Shown piece by piece: positions 37,717 to 48,311 of a DNA stretch of 64,000 nucleotides; position 1 is the first letter of the stretch, and each line of letters opens with the position of its first letter. The translations under genes were made by a program, and so were the position numbers. The DNA is from Chelatococcus sp. HY11 (lineage in GTDB: Bacteria > Pseudomonadota > Alphaproteobacteria > Rhizobiales > Beijerinckiaceae): the NCBI RefSeq assembly GCF_018398335.1, contig NZ_JAHBRX010000001.1, positions 3,154,001 to 3,218,000 of the forward strand. The letters are read 5' to 3'. The notes under the pieces are model-generated. The model was given only the letters and a program-made list of their open reading frames with translations. It was not told the origin of the DNA and ran no database searches.

Positions 37717-39699
37717 TCAAACTGTGATGTCGCCTTGGCTTGATGACAAGTCTAAACCCACGACGGTCGTCGCGAAATCTTTTGCCTCTTTGGTATCACA
37801 AAGCGTACGCAGAAATTCCGTGTTACTCAGACGCTGGGATTCCGACGTCCAGAATTTCAAACCTTCTGGATCGGCATCACGACCAAAGATGTTAATAAAA
37901 GATTTATTAACATACTCTTCACTTCCGTACGTCACGAAGGGCTCGTCGTCACTCCCAAGCCGCGAAAGCAAATTCTCAAGGACATATACAGGCTTATAAC
38001 GACCGAGCATCTCAGCTGTATAAAGGACATCCGAGATATCGGCTTTCGCCCCAGCAATGGCCCTCGAAAACTGATATGCCTGGAACAACTCCGGTGTTAG
38101 ATTTAGAGACGTCATGCCGTCGTCGAACTTCAGTAACTCGACCCCCTTGAGATGAATATCGACAGAGGAACCACCGGCTTTAGGGGACACATGCCAGTCC
38201 GGACCGTCCGCCCTGAGCACATAGTCCGACTTCTTGCCTGACAGCACGATCCCATCGTAACCAGCGCCAAGATCAATCGTTCCCGATACGGACGCATCCA
38301 GCTTGTAGACGTCGCTCGAACTGGTAAGCGACTGGAACGCGAAGGATTTTTGCTCGGCCGGATCGGGATTCGGAGTGCCCTTCCAGGCCTTTACCGCATC
38401 CTGGGCCTCTAGCCGCGCTTGCTCGATCTGTGTGTCGCACTGCTTGCAGTCATCCAACTCCAACTTCCCGATAGCGTCCTTCAGGGGTTGGACCTGCTCC
38501 TCGGCCGCTTTCAATACTGCGTCAACCCATGCCGCCGTACCGACCTCCAACTTCGGCGCTTCGGCCAGAGCGGGCGTTTGGATGGTCTGCTTCACGGCCT
38601 CGAACATCGGCGAGGCCAGTCTTTCGATAGCCTTGTCATAGGCCTGAGCGAAGACCGCCTTCTCCTCGGACGGCATATCCCAACTTCCCGCGTCACGTGA
38701 CTTCAGCTGGTACTGCACGTCGTGCAGCTGGATTCCCTCCAGCTCACCGACCTTTTGCGCCACGTCGGAGATCCATGACTGTTGAGTCGCAAGCTTCTGG
38801 GTCGCCTCAGCCTCAGCCTGTGCCTTCTGCTCATCCGCGAGCTTCTGCGCCGCTTCGGCTTCTGCCTGCGCCTTCTGCTCGGCCGCAAGCTTCTGCGCCG
38901 CTTCGGCTTCAGCCTGCGCCTTCTGCTCATCCGCGAGCTTCTGCGCCGCTTCGGCTTCAGCCTGCGCCTTCTGCTCATCCGCAAGCTTCTGCGCCGCTTC
39001 GGCTTCAGCCTGCGCCTTCTGCTCATCCGCGAGCTTCTGCGCCGCTTCGGCTTCTGCCTGCGCCTTCTGCTCATCCGCGAGCTTCTGCGCCGCCTCGGCT
39101 TCAGCCTGCGCCTTCTGCTCATCCGCGAGCTTCTGCGCCGCTTCGGCTTCAGCCTGTGCCTTCTGCTCGGCCGCAAACTTCTGCGCCGCCTCGGCTTCAG
39201 CCTGTGCCTTCTGCTCGGCCGCAAGCTTCTGCGCCGCCTCGGCTTCAGCCTGCGCCTTCTGCTCATCCGCGAGCTTCTGCGCCGCTTCGGCTTCAGCCCG
39301 CGCCTTCTGCTCATCCGCGAGCTTCTGCGCCGCTTCGGCTTCAGCCTGCGCCTTCTGCTCATCCGCGAGCTTCTGCGCCGCCTCGGCTTCAGCCTGTGCC
39401 TTCTGCTCATCCGCGAGCTTCTGCGCCGCTTCGGCTTCAGCCTGTGCCTTCTGCTCGGCCGCAAGCTTCTGCGCCGCCTCGGCTTCAGCCTGCGCCTTCT
39501 GCTCATCCGCGAGCTTCTGCGCCGCCTCGGCTTCAGCCTGTGCCTTCTGCTCGGCCGCGAGCGCCTCAGCCTTCTGCTTTGCTATTCTCTCTAGCGCTCT
39601 CCTTTGAAGGGCTTCGAGCTCCAGTTTGAAGGTCTCATCACCCTCAAGAAGCTCGACGTCTTCGCGCTTAAATCTATTATTATCAAGAATTTGATTCAT
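37717..39699 (-). CDS. Ala/Glu/Lys/Gln repeat-stalk protein with C-terminal DUF4214-like domain
   Basis: The protein has 660 residues. After a 50-residue charged start come sixteen tandem units of KAQAEAEAAQKLADEQ (about residues 52-307). Variants are only A for D, R for Q and F for L, plus a degenerate last unit. The repeats should form one long charged helix or coiled coil. A helical region then has a Cys pair (DDCKQCDTQ), followed by a beta-rich segment (YDGIVLSGKKSDYVLRADGP, VELLKFDDGMTSL) and a DUF4214-like end (VNKSFINIFGRDADPEGLKF). The start at 39699 has GAGGGA five bases upstream. No signal peptide is visible. The arrangement suggests a surface or secreted stalk protein, but this is inference. 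Confidence 0.75.
   Translation of the reverse strand: MNQILDNNRFKREDVELLEGDETFKLELEALQRRALERIAKQKAEALAAEQKAQAEAEAAQKLADEQKAQAEAEAAQKLAAEQKAQAEAEAAQKLADEQKAQAEAEAAQKLADEQKAQAEAEAAQKLADEQKARAEAEAAQKLADEQKAQAEAEAAQKLAAEQKAQAEAEAAQKFAAEQKAQAEAEAAQKLADEQKAQAEAEAAQKLADEQKAQAEAEAAQKLADEQKAQAEAEAAQKLADEQKAQAEAEAAQKLADEQKAQAEAEAAQKLAAEQKAQAEAEAAQKLADEQKAQAEAEATQKLATQQSWISDVAQKVGELEGIQLHDVQYQLKSRDAGSWDMPSEEKAVFAQAYDKAIERLASPMFEAVKQTIQTPALAEAPKLEVGTAAWVDAVLKAAEEQVQPLKDAIGKLELDDCKQCDTQIEQARLEAQDAVKAWKGTPNPDPAEQKSFAFQSLTSSSDVYKLDASVSGTIDLGAGYDGIVLSGKKSDYVLRADGPDWHVSPKAGGSSVDIHLKGVELLKFDDGMTSLNLTPELFQAYQFSRAIAGAKADISDVLYTAEMLGRYKPVYVLENLLSRLGSDDEPFVTYGSEEYVNKSFINIFGRDADPEGLKFWTSESQRLSNTEFLRTLCDTKEAKDFATTVVGLDLSSSQGDITV
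38779..39546. repeat. sixteen tandem 48-bp repeats within the stalk gene
   Basis: The coding repeat has an exact 48-bp period over 768 bases, with near-identical units at the DNA level. Differences cluster at a few codons (GAT/GCC choices and third positions). This indicates recent expansion or gene-conversion homogenisation, so copy number is probably variable between strains. It is not a CRISPR, because there are no spacers. Confidence 0.95.
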
Positions 39700-39709
39700 C
39701 ACATTCCCT

Positions 39710-39727
39710 CGCGTGAATTATCACGCG
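39710..39727 (-). promoter_or_regulatory. palindrome abutting the ribosome site of the stalk gene
   Basis: CGCGTGA (39710-39716) and TCACGCG (39721-39727) form a perfect 7-bp inverted repeat over ATTA. It touches the GAGGGA ribosome site, overlapping its first base, 11 bases before the ATG at 39699. It could be an operator or an RNA hairpin controlling translation. Confidence 0.5.
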
Positions 39728-39758
39728 TGGAATATAGACTCATACATAATTTTTTCGG

Positions 39759-39767
39759 TGATATACT
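39759..39767 (-). promoter_or_regulatory. TGATATACT element upstream of the stalk gene
   Basis: This is the third copy in the window of the 9-mer that is repeated twice before the HEIAH gene. It lies about 60 bases upstream of the start codon in an AT-rich promoter stretch. Confidence 0.35.
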
Positions 39768-39774
39768 ATATTTA

Positions 39775-40144
39775 TATGTCTATATAATAGAAAACATAAA
39801 CAAATACAAAAGATTCAAAAATTAATACGATCGAATAAGAAACTTGTGGTCGATATGTTGCTTTTTGCGCAATAGACACTTGCAGGGACGGAAGCCTCAG
39901 CGCCCCTACCAAATGTCCTGGAAGCACCTGCGAACCTGCCCAAGGCATCGCGATCCGCCCGCAAGCCGCCCGGCCGACGCTCAGGCTTGACGTGCCAGAT
40001 CACCGGGCCCGCGGCAGCCACGTGGGACGGGGAGGGTCGAGAATGTCCATCAGGCGCTCGAATGAACGCTGCGACAATTGGCTGCCCGGTCGCGGCCAGA
40101 GACCGCTCACTCCGGCATCCCAAGCCGACTTGGGCAGCCTTGCT
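39775..40144. other. gene-free region right of the stalk gene
   Basis: The first 60 bases are AT-rich and may complete the promoter of the stalk gene. The rest returns to high GC and has no supported gene. A 102-residue minus-strand frame (39815-40123) has no ribosome site or family resemblance. Confidence 0.5.
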
Positions 40145-41311
40145 TCAGGCAGCAGCGCCGCAGCGGGCCTCGATGAGGCTCGCCCAATAGCCGATGCCGG
40201 CCGTCACGATCTCGTCGTTGAAGTTATAGCGCGGATGATGAAGCCCGGCGCTGTCGCCGTTGCCAATGAAGATGAAAGCGCCGGGCCGCTCCTCGAGCAT
40301 GTAGGAGAAGTCCTCGGCGCCCATGATCGGCAGGATGCTCCTGTCGACCTCACCGGTGCTCGATATCCCTTGGGCGACATCGGCCGCGAAGCGCGCTGCA
40401 TCGGGATTGTTCATGGTGACGGGATAGCCGCGCCAGAACTCGACCTCGGCCGTCGCCCCGAGCGCGGCCGGAATGGCACGCGCCAGCGCCGTCAGCCGCT
40501 CCTCGCAGAGATCGCGGATCGCGGGATCGAGCGTGCGGACCGTGCCGGTCAGCGTCACACGCTGCGGCAGCACATTGAAGGCATCACCACCATTGATGGT
40601 CGTGACCGAAACCACCGCGTTCTTCAACGGGTCGACATTGCGCGCGACGATCGTCTGCAGCGCCAGCACAAGCTGGCTGGCCGCGACGACGCTGTCGATG
40701 CCCTCGTGCGGATGCGCGGCGTGGCTGCCCTTGCCCTCGATGACGATGCGGAAACGATCCGCGGCCGCCAGCATCGCGCCGGGCCGGATCGCGAAGCTGC
40801 CGGGAACCATGCCCGGCATATTATGCATGCCGTAGACCTCCTGGATGCCGAAGCGATCCAGAAGGCCGTCGTCGAGCATCGCCTTGGCGCCGGCCCCACC
40901 TTCCTCCGCCGGCTGGAAGATGACCACCGCCGTGCCAGCAAAGTCGCGTGTCTCGGCGAGATAGCGCGCCGCGCCGAGAAGCATGGCGGTGTGACCGTCA
41001 TGGCCGCAGGCATGCATCAGGCCCGGCGCCGTCGAGCGATAGGGAAGATTCGTCTCCTCCTCGATGGGGAGCGCGTCCATGTCCGCCCTGAGGCCGATCA
41101 CCGGCCCGGCGCCCTTCCCGCGAATGATCCCCACGACGCCCGTGCGGCCGATGCCGGTCACAACCTCGTCACAACCGAAGCCGCGCAGCTTGTCGGCGAC
41201 GACGCCGGCTGTCCGTGTGACCTCATAGAGCAATTCGGGATGCGCATGCAGATCCCGACGCCACGCAATGACGTCGTCCTTCATCCCGGCAATGCGTTCC
41301 GCGCGCGGCAT
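40145..41311 (-). CDS. M20-family amidohydrolase (hippurate hydrolase / N-acyl amino acid deacylase type)
   Basis: This 388-residue metal-dependent amidohydrolase has RRDLHAHPELLYE, GLRADMDALPIEEET, the metal ligands in MHACGHDGHTAMLLGAA, the FQPAEEGGAGA glutamates, GSHAAHPHEGID of the dimerisation domain and MGAEDFSYMLEERPGAF near the end. Such enzymes remove acyl groups from amino acids or hydrolyse hippurate, but the exact substrate cannot be told. It lies between the DUF4214 pair and atpH on the minus strand and may belong to the same inserted block or be native. Confidence 0.92.
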   Translation of the reverse strand: MPRAERIAGMKDDVIAWRRDLHAHPELLYEVTRTAGVVADKLRGFGCDEVVTGIGRTGVVGIIRGKGAGPVIGLRADMDALPIEEETNLPYRSTAPGLMHACGHDGHTAMLLGAARYLAETRDFAGTAVVIFQPAEEGGAGAKAMLDDGLLDRFGIQEVYGMHNMPGMVPGSFAIRPGAMLAAADRFRIVIEGKGSHAAHPHEGIDSVVAASQLVLALQTIVARNVDPLKNAVVSVTTINGGDAFNVLPQRVTLTGTVRTLDPAIRDLCEERLTALARAIPAALGATAEVEFWRGYPVTMNNPDAARFAADVAQGISSTGEVDRSILPIMGAEDFSYMLEERPGAFIFIGNGDSAGLHHPRYNFNDEIVTAGIGYWASLIEARCGAAA

Positions 41312-41664
41312 CCACCAGCCCTCCTGCCCAAATCACCAAAGGCAAAGACTTAGCACAGTCCGCACCGGGAGGCACTCCAGGGTCGGGACGAGCCGCCGGC
41401 GTCGCCTCGCTCGCGCACGCGCATCAGAACGATCTGGCGCGCACACCGCCATTCCCCAAGTTTCGACTCACGCGGGCGCGACTACGCAAAGGCGGCGAAA
41501 GTGTGCCGGGTTCGGTTGCACAGCCCGCATCCTTATGCTAGTGCACCCCCGTCTTGGGATTAAGGGTTCAGCTTGTCCCAACCCTATCAGAAGATAGCCA
41601 AACAGGGTTAGGCGCCGCCGAGCGATCGGTGACGACGTCGCCCTTGAGACGAAAGAGAGGCCCG
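41312..41664. other. promoter region of the atp operon
   Basis: No gene is seen. TTGCAC near 41516 with TATGCT about 17 bases on is a possible promoter for atpHAGDC. The segment also contains short inverted words but no recognised riboswitch or ribosomal leader. Confidence 0.35.
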
Positions 41665-42225
41665 GTGGCTAACGGGGGTGCAATGGTGTCGGGTGTCGCG
41701 GAGCGCTATGCAAAGGCGTTGCTCGATCTCGCAGAGGAAGCAAAGGCGGTGGATGCCGTCGGTGCCGACCTCGACCGATTCAGTGGTCTGATCGCGGAGA
41801 GCCCTGACCTCGCCCGCTTGGTCAAGAGCCCCGTGTTCTCCGCCGAGGAGCAGGAGAAGGCCGTCACGGCCATTCTCGCCAAAGCCGGTATCGGCGGCCT
41901 CACAGCGAATTTCATTCGCCTCGTCGCGTCGAAACGCCGGCTGTTCGCCCTTCCGGGCATGATCGAGGCTTACAAGAGCCTCGTCGCCGACAAGAAGGGC
42001 ATCGTCCGCGCGGAAGTGACGCTCGCGGAACAGCCTTCTCCCAAGATGCTGGCCGACATCGAGGCCGCGCTGAAGGACGTCGCCGGTGGCAGCATCGCGC
42101 TCAACGTCAAGGTTAACCCCGCCATCATCGGCGGTCTCATCGTCAAGCTCGGCAGCCGTATGATCGATGCCAGCCTGCGCTCCAAACTGAATTCGATCCG
42201 TCTCGCGTTGAAAGAGGTCGGCTGA
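41665..42225 (+). CDS. atpH: F1 ATP synthase delta subunit
   Basis: This 186-residue delta subunit connects F1 to the peripheral stalk. The family start [17 protein letters not shown] is clear, as is the C-terminal [20 protein letters not shown]. The GTG at 41665, with GAGAGG upstream, is chosen over the ATG at 41683, because rhizobial AtpH proteins have a short leader before SGVAERYA. Its stop overlaps the atpA ATG by one base. It is the first gene of atpHAGDC; F0 genes are elsewhere, as usual in alphaproteobacteria. Confidence 0.95.
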   Translation: MANGGAMVSGVAERYAKALLDLAEEAKAVDAVGADLDRFSGLIAESPDLARLVKSPVFSAEEQEKAVTAILAKAGIGGLTANFIRLVASKRRLFALPGMIEAYKSLVADKKGIVRAEVTLAEQPSPKMLADIEAALKDVAGGSIALNVKVNPAIIGGLIVKLGSRMIDASLRSKLNSIRLALKEVG

Positions 42226-43757
42226 TGGACATCCGCGCCGCGGAAATTTCCGCAATCCTCAAAGAGCAAATCAAGAACTTCGGCCAGGAGGCTGAGGTCA
42301 CCGAGGTCGGACAGGTCCTCTCGGTTGGTGACGGCATCGCCCGTTGCTATGGCCTCGACAATGTCCAGGCCGGTGAAATGGTGGAGTTCGAATCGGGTGT
42401 GCGCGGCATGGCGCTCAACCTCGAGACGGACAACGTCGGCGTTGTGATCTTCGGTTCCGACCGTGAGATCGCCGAAGGCCAGACCGTGAAGCGCACGGGC
42501 GCCATCGTGGACGTGCCCGTCGGCAAGGGCCTCCTCGGCCGTGTCGTCGACGCCCTTGGCAACCCGATCGACGGCAAGGGCCCGATCGTGTCCTCCGAGC
42601 GTCGCCAGGTCGACGTGAAGGCGCCGGGTATCATTCCGCGCAAGTCCGTGCACGAGCCCATGGCGACCGGCCTCAAGGCGATCGACGCCCTGATCCCGAT
42701 CGGCCGCGGCCAGCGCGAGCTCATCATCGGCGACCGCCAGACCGGCAAGACCGCCGTCGCGCTCGACACCATCCTCAACCAGAAGTCGCTCAATGTGGCT
42801 GGCGCCGACGAGCAGCAGAAGCTCTACTGCGTCTACGTCGCCATCGGCCAGAAGCGCTCCACCGTCGCCCAGTTCGTGAAGGTTCTCGAGGAGCAGGGCG
42901 CTCTCGAGTACTCGATCGTCGTGGCGGCCACCGCTTCCGACCCCGCCCCGATGCAGTTCCTGGCGCCGTTCGCTGGCTGCGCCATGGGCGAGTTCTTCCG
43001 CGACAACGGCATGCATGCCGTGATCATCTATGACGACCTGTCCAAGCAGGCCGTCGCCTACCGTCAGATGTCGCTTCTGCTGCGCCGCCCGCCGGGCCGC
43101 GAGGCTTACCCGGGCGACGTGTTCTACCTGCACTCCCGCCTGTTGGAGCGCGCCGCCAAGATGAGCGATGCGAGCGGCAAGGGATCGCTGACCGCGCTCC
43201 CGGTCATCGAGACGCAGGCGAACGACGTGTCGGCCTACATCCCGACCAACGTGATCTCGATCACCGACGGCCAGATCTTCCTTGAGACGGACCTCTTCTA
43301 CCAGGGTATCCGCCCGGCAGTGAACGTCGGTCTGTCCGTGTCGCGCGTCGGCTCCTCGGCGCAGACGAAGGCGATGAAGAAGGTCGCCGGCAAGATCAAG
43401 GGCGAGCTCGCGCAGTATCGCGAAATGGCAGCCTTCGCCCAGTTCGGCTCGGACCTCGACGCGACCACCCAGCGTCTTCTGAACCGCGGCGCGCGCCTCA
43501 CCGAGCTTCTGAAGCAGGGACAGTTCTCCCCGCTCACCATGGAAGAGCAGGTCGTGGTGATCTACGCCGGCGTGAACGGCTATCTCGATCCGCTGCCGGT
43601 CAACCGTGTGCGCGGTTTCGAGGAAGCGCTGCTCGGCGCGGTCCGCACCAAGCATCCGGAGATTCTCGAGGCGATCCGCACCTCTAGGGATCTCTCCGAC
43701 GACACCGCTGGCAAGCTCAAGGCTGCGGTCGAGGATGTTGCCAAGACGTTCGCGTAA
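42225..43757 (+). CDS. atpA: F1 ATP synthase alpha subunit
   Basis: This 510-residue non-catalytic nucleotide-binding subunit has [20 protein letters not shown] at the start, the P-loop [15 protein letters not shown] and the signature [17 protein letters not shown]. It overlaps atpH by one base. A 170-base repeat-containing spacer separates it from atpG. Length and motifs are standard. Confidence 0.98.
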   Translation: MDIRAAEISAILKEQIKNFGQEAEVTEVGQVLSVGDGIARCYGLDNVQAGEMVEFESGVRGMALNLETDNVGVVIFGSDREIAEGQTVKRTGAIVDVPVGKGLLGRVVDALGNPIDGKGPIVSSERRQVDVKAPGIIPRKSVHEPMATGLKAIDALIPIGRGQRELIIGDRQTGKTAVALDTILNQKSLNVAGADEQQKLYCVYVAIGQKRSTVAQFVKVLEEQGALEYSIVVAATASDPAPMQFLAPFAGCAMGEFFRDNGMHAVIIYDDLSKQAVAYRQMSLLLRRPPGREAYPGDVFYLHSRLLERAAKMSDASGKGSLTALPVIETQANDVSAYIPTNVISITDGQIFLETDLFYQGIRPAVNVGLSVSRVGSSAQTKAMKKVAGKIKGELAQYREMAAFAQFGSDLDATTQRLLNRGARLTELLKQGQFSPLTMEEQVVVIYAGVNGYLDPLPVNRVRGFEEALLGAVRTKHPEILEAIRTSRDLSDDTAGKLKAAVEDVAKTFA

Positions 43758-43927
43758 TGGCGACGTTTGCGTAACAGCCTGTCCGTGTTGACGCTGGGCG
43801 CATTCGCGAGAAGCCTGTCTCCTCTTGCAGGGGCGGGCGGGGAGAGAAAGGCAGCTGCTGATCTCTCCCGCGTTTGCGCTTCATCCCCTCTCCAGCTCTC
43901 CCCCGCATGGGGAGAGGGTAGGTCCTG
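43758..43927. repeat. CTCTCCC/GGGGAGAG repeat spacer between atpA and atpG
   Basis: The spacer contains repeated CTCTCCC and GGGGAGAG words, for example GGGGAGAG near 43838 and CTCTCCCCCGCATGGGGAGAG just before atpG, described here by its arms. These form stem-loops in the polycistronic mRNA. The element resembles the dispersed repeats near 31.1 kb and between nrdA and nrdB. It may influence subunit stoichiometry, but this is not shown. Confidence 0.6.
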
Positions 43928-44806
43928 ATGCCGAGCTTAAAAGACCTTCGCAATCGCATCGCCTCCGTCAAAGCGACGCAGAAGATCACCAAGGCCATGC
44001 AGATGGTGGCCGCGGCGAAGCTCCGTCGTGCCCAGATGGCCGCTGAGGCCGCTCGCCCCTATGGGCAGCGCATGTCGCATGTCCTGGCCAATCTGGCGAA
44101 CGCGATGCCCTCCCGCGAGGGCGCGCCCCGCCTCTTGGTCGGCACGGGTCAGAACGAGACGCATCTCCTCATCGTCTGCACGGGCGAACGTGGCCTGTGC
44201 GGCGCTTTCAACTCGGCGATCGTCCGCCTCGCCCGCGAGCGCGCCAACGCGCTGATAGCCGAAGGCAAGCGCGTCAAGTTCTTCTGCGTCGGCAAGAAGG
44301 GCTATGATCAGCTGCGTCGTAATTTCGCCAAAGATATCATCGAGCTCGTCGAGCTACGCTCGGTCAGGGTGCTTGGCTTCGAACACGCCGATGAAATTGC
44401 GCAGAAGATCATCAGCCTGTTCCACGAAGGCAAGTTCGACGTGGCGACGCTGTTCTTCTCGCGTTTCCGCTCGGTCATTGCCCAGGTCCCGACGGCCCAG
44501 CAGATCATTCCGGCCAATGTCGAGGCCGCCGATGACGGTGAAGTCGCCGGTCTCGTCTATGACTACGAGCCGGATGAGGAAGAGATCCTCGCCACGCTGC
44601 TGCCCCGCAATCTGGCCGTCCAGATTTTCGGCGCCCTGCTCGAGAACAACGCTTCGTTCTACGGTGCGCAGATGTCCGCCATGGATAACGCCACGCGCAA
44701 CGCCGGCGAGATGATCAAGAAGCAGACGCAGCTCTACAACCGCTCGCGTCAGGCGATGATCACGAAGGAACTGATCGAGATCATCTCGGGCGCCGAGGCG
44801 GTCTGA
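43928..44806 (+). CDS. atpG: F1 ATP synthase gamma subunit
   Basis: This 292-residue central rotor shaft subunit has the N-terminal helix [38 protein letters not shown] and the C-terminal helix region [20 protein letters not shown]. It is encoded between atpA and atpD in the standard order, with a repeat-rich gap before it and an 80-base gap after it. Confidence 0.97.
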   Translation: MPSLKDLRNRIASVKATQKITKAMQMVAAAKLRRAQMAAEAARPYGQRMSHVLANLANAMPSREGAPRLLVGTGQNETHLLIVCTGERGLCGAFNSAIVRLARERANALIAEGKRVKFFCVGKKGYDQLRRNFAKDIIELVELRSVRVLGFEHADEIAQKIISLFHEGKFDVATLFFSRFRSVIAQVPTAQQIIPANVEAADDGEVAGLVYDYEPDEEEILATLLPRNLAVQIFGALLENNASFYGAQMSAMDNATRNAGEMIKKQTQLYNRSRQAMITKELIEIISGAEAV

Positions 44807-44846
44807 CGCATTGTGACGAAGGTCGCCCAGGCGGCATTTATTATAG

Positions 44847-46337
<1,491 letters not shown>

Positions 46338-46478
46338 GCAGCGGGCACGACACGAGGATGCGCGCTGGACGCGCATCCGAGGCGGAGAAACCAGGCGCCT
46401 GGCCACAAGCCGGCCAGGTCTGCCAGGGATTGAATTTACTGCGCTCCAGACGCGCGCGAGATCGAAAGAGATTGAGCC

Positions 46479-46880
46479 ATGGCCACCGTTCCGCTTGAGC
46501 TGGTCGCGCCCGAAAGACTTCTCTTCTCGGGCGACGTCGCCAGCGTCATCGTCCCCTCGGTCGAAGGCGAAATGCAGGTGATGCCGGGCCATGCGCCTGT
46601 CATCGCCGTCCTGCAGCCGGGAATCATCACCATCGACTCCGGCGCGGGTGCCTCACAACGCCTGTTCGTGCGCGGCGGCATCGCCGAAATCCGCCCAGAC
46701 AACATTTCGATCCTGGCGGATTATGCGGTTCCGGTCGCGGAACTGACCGCCGAGACGCTGCAGATCGAGATCACGACCGTCGAGACGTTGGTGGCTTCGG
46801 CCACAAATGACGCGGGCCGGCTGGCAGCCTCGACGCGGCTGATGCGCCTGACAGAGCTGCGCATGCAGGTTCTGCGCTGA
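46479..46880 (+). CDS. atpC: F1 ATP synthase epsilon subunit
   Basis: This 133-residue subunit has an N-terminal beta-barrel (PLELVAPERLLFSGDVASVI, then GEMQVMPGHAPVIAVL) and a C-terminal helical part. It can inhibit ATP hydrolysis. It is the last gene of the operon, 141 bases after atpD, and is followed 32 bases later by a strong terminator. Confidence 0.96.
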   Translation: MATVPLELVAPERLLFSGDVASVIVPSVEGEMQVMPGHAPVIAVLQPGIITIDSGAGASQRLFVRGGIAEIRPDNISILADYAVPVAELTAETLQIEITTVETLVASATNDAGRLAASTRLMRLTELRMQVLR

Positions 46881-46911
46881 GCATCGCGCTCCGCATATAG
46901 CGAGATTTGAC

Positions 46912-46945
46912 ACGGCCGCCCTTTTTGGGCGGCCGTTACTTTTTT
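46912..46945 (+). terminator. terminator of the atp operon
   Basis: ACGGCCGCCC (46912-46921) pairs with GGGCGGCCGT (46927-46936) over TTTTT, followed by TACTTTTTT. This long GC-rich stem with a U-tract could also serve the convergent gene at 47031 in part. Confidence 0.9.
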
Positions 46946-47030
46946 AAGATACAGCAACACCAACACGCCGACGCGCGGGCTGCCGGGGACCAACACCGGA
47001 TCTCAGCGATCCACTGAGATCGGTCCGTCT

Positions 47031-48311
47031 CTAGCCGCGGCGAGCCAGCCAGCCGGCAACGCGCTGGCGCGCGACCTTGGCCGTCACCCGCAGCTTGCGG
47101 CGTCCCTCCTCATGCATCGCGAGAAAACGCACGGCGAGTGAGGAGCCAGGACGGGCTCCCACAAGGACATCGGAGATGGTCAGGCGTCCGTGCCAGAGAT
47201 GATCGATCATCGGATGGTTGGCGATCGCGCAGGAATCGGTGTAGGCGATCGTCCGATCGTCCAGCTGCGCGTGGCTGAGCGCGAGCGTCAGCTGCACCCC
47301 GGGCGAGAAGCGAGCAAAGGCCTCGTCATAGGCAATCTTCCAGAAAAAGGCCTCGTCCCCGCTTCTCAGGACGATGCCGGCAGCGATAGCGCGCTGACCG
47401 ACGTTCAGGACATGCACCTCGCAGCGTCCCTCATGCGCCATCCGGCGGGTCATGGTGCGCAGGAATGCAACGTCCCCGGTTTGCTGGAGGATGGCCGTGC
47501 CGGCCCTCGCCTTCCAGCCGGACGCCTCGATCGCGAGGAAACGCTCGACCGCGTCTCGCACCTCGAGCGGCGTGCAGGCGCGGGTGAAACTGACCGTGCC
47601 GAGATCCTCGAGCCGGCGCAGCTGGCGACGCAGTTCCTTGCGCTTACGGGCAGACTGGAGCGTCACGAAACTGCCCGGGCTGCTGGATGCCGGCAGGATG
47701 GCACGGCGATGGCGGGCGAAAACCCGCATCTGACGATCCGTCTCGCCGATCACCGCACGTAGCGCGACCGCGAAGGGCCCCTCCTCCGCCAGGAGCTGGA
47801 ACAGCACGCCGGTCCCGCGCATGCCGCGGCGGCCCAGATGATCAAGGAAGGACGCGATGACACCCTGCGCATGATCACGATCGACCAGCGGCACGCCAAA
47901 GGCCATCAACGGCGGCTGCCAAAGGCGCGCCGCCGCGGGCAGCACACCTGAACGAGGCAGGATCACGGGAAAGAAGCCGACGAGCACGCGCTGTTCCGCC
48001 GGCCCGCCCCATACAAGGATCGCTGTCACATGGCGACCGTCCGGCAGATGTTGCACGGCCGGACCGGCGAACGCCGGCGTATAGAATGGGTTTTCTTCGA
48101 GCGTCCGGCTTGCGAGATCGGCCCAGGCTTCCTCGTATTCCCCCATGTTGCGAAGCAGGCGCTGCTCGACCGTGAGCGGCGCGTCGACGGCGATCGGGAC
48201 AGGATGCGGCCCGGGCATCGGGACGAGCCGGATGCGCTCTGCGGTGGAGGTCCGCAAAACGGGTCCAGTTGTTGCGTGTTCGGCAACTACGGACGGAAAG
48301 ACGTCGGACAT
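47031..48311 (-). CDS. FemAB/CelD-like GNAT acetyltransferase
   Basis: This 426-residue protein contains a CelD/FemAB-type acyltransferase (GNAT-fold) domain. The core is ARKRKELRRQLRRLEDLG, then FLAIEASGWKARAGTAILQQ, AAGIVLRSGDEAFFWKIAYD and FSPGVQLTLALSHAQLDDR. Relatives act in exopolysaccharide or cellulose biosynthesis or unknown aminoacyl/acetyl transfer. The start at 48311 (MSDVFPS) is preferred over 48323. It stands alone and convergent with atpC, so neighbours do not reveal its pathway. The specific substrate is unknown. Confidence 0.8.
   Translation of the reverse strand: MSDVFPSVVAEHATTGPVLRTSTAERIRLVPMPGPHPVPIAVDAPLTVEQRLLRNMGEYEEAWADLASRTLEENPFYTPAFAGPAVQHLPDGRHVTAILVWGGPAEQRVLVGFFPVILPRSGVLPAAARLWQPPLMAFGVPLVDRDHAQGVIASFLDHLGRRGMRGTGVLFQLLAEEGPFAVALRAVIGETDRQMRVFARHRRAILPASSSPGSFVTLQSARKRKELRRQLRRLEDLGTVSFTRACTPLEVRDAVERFLAIEASGWKARAGTAILQQTGDVAFLRTMTRRMAHEGRCEVHVLNVGQRAIAAGIVLRSGDEAFFWKIAYDEAFARFSPGVQLTLALSHAQLDDRTIAYTDSCAIANHPMIDHLWHGRLTISDVLVGARPGSSLAVRFLAMHEEGRRKLRVTAKVARQRVAGWLARRG

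Noticed and set aside
38779-39546. CRISPR array
   Set aside because: Repeats are directly tandem with no spacers and lie in a coding frame.
38697-39629. Long plus-strand frames opposite the stalk gene (Pro/Ser/Ala or Leu/Arg repeats)
   Set aside because: They result from the 48-bp repeat staying open in several frames; there is no initiation signal, and the minus strand gives a coherent protein with a DUF4214-like end.
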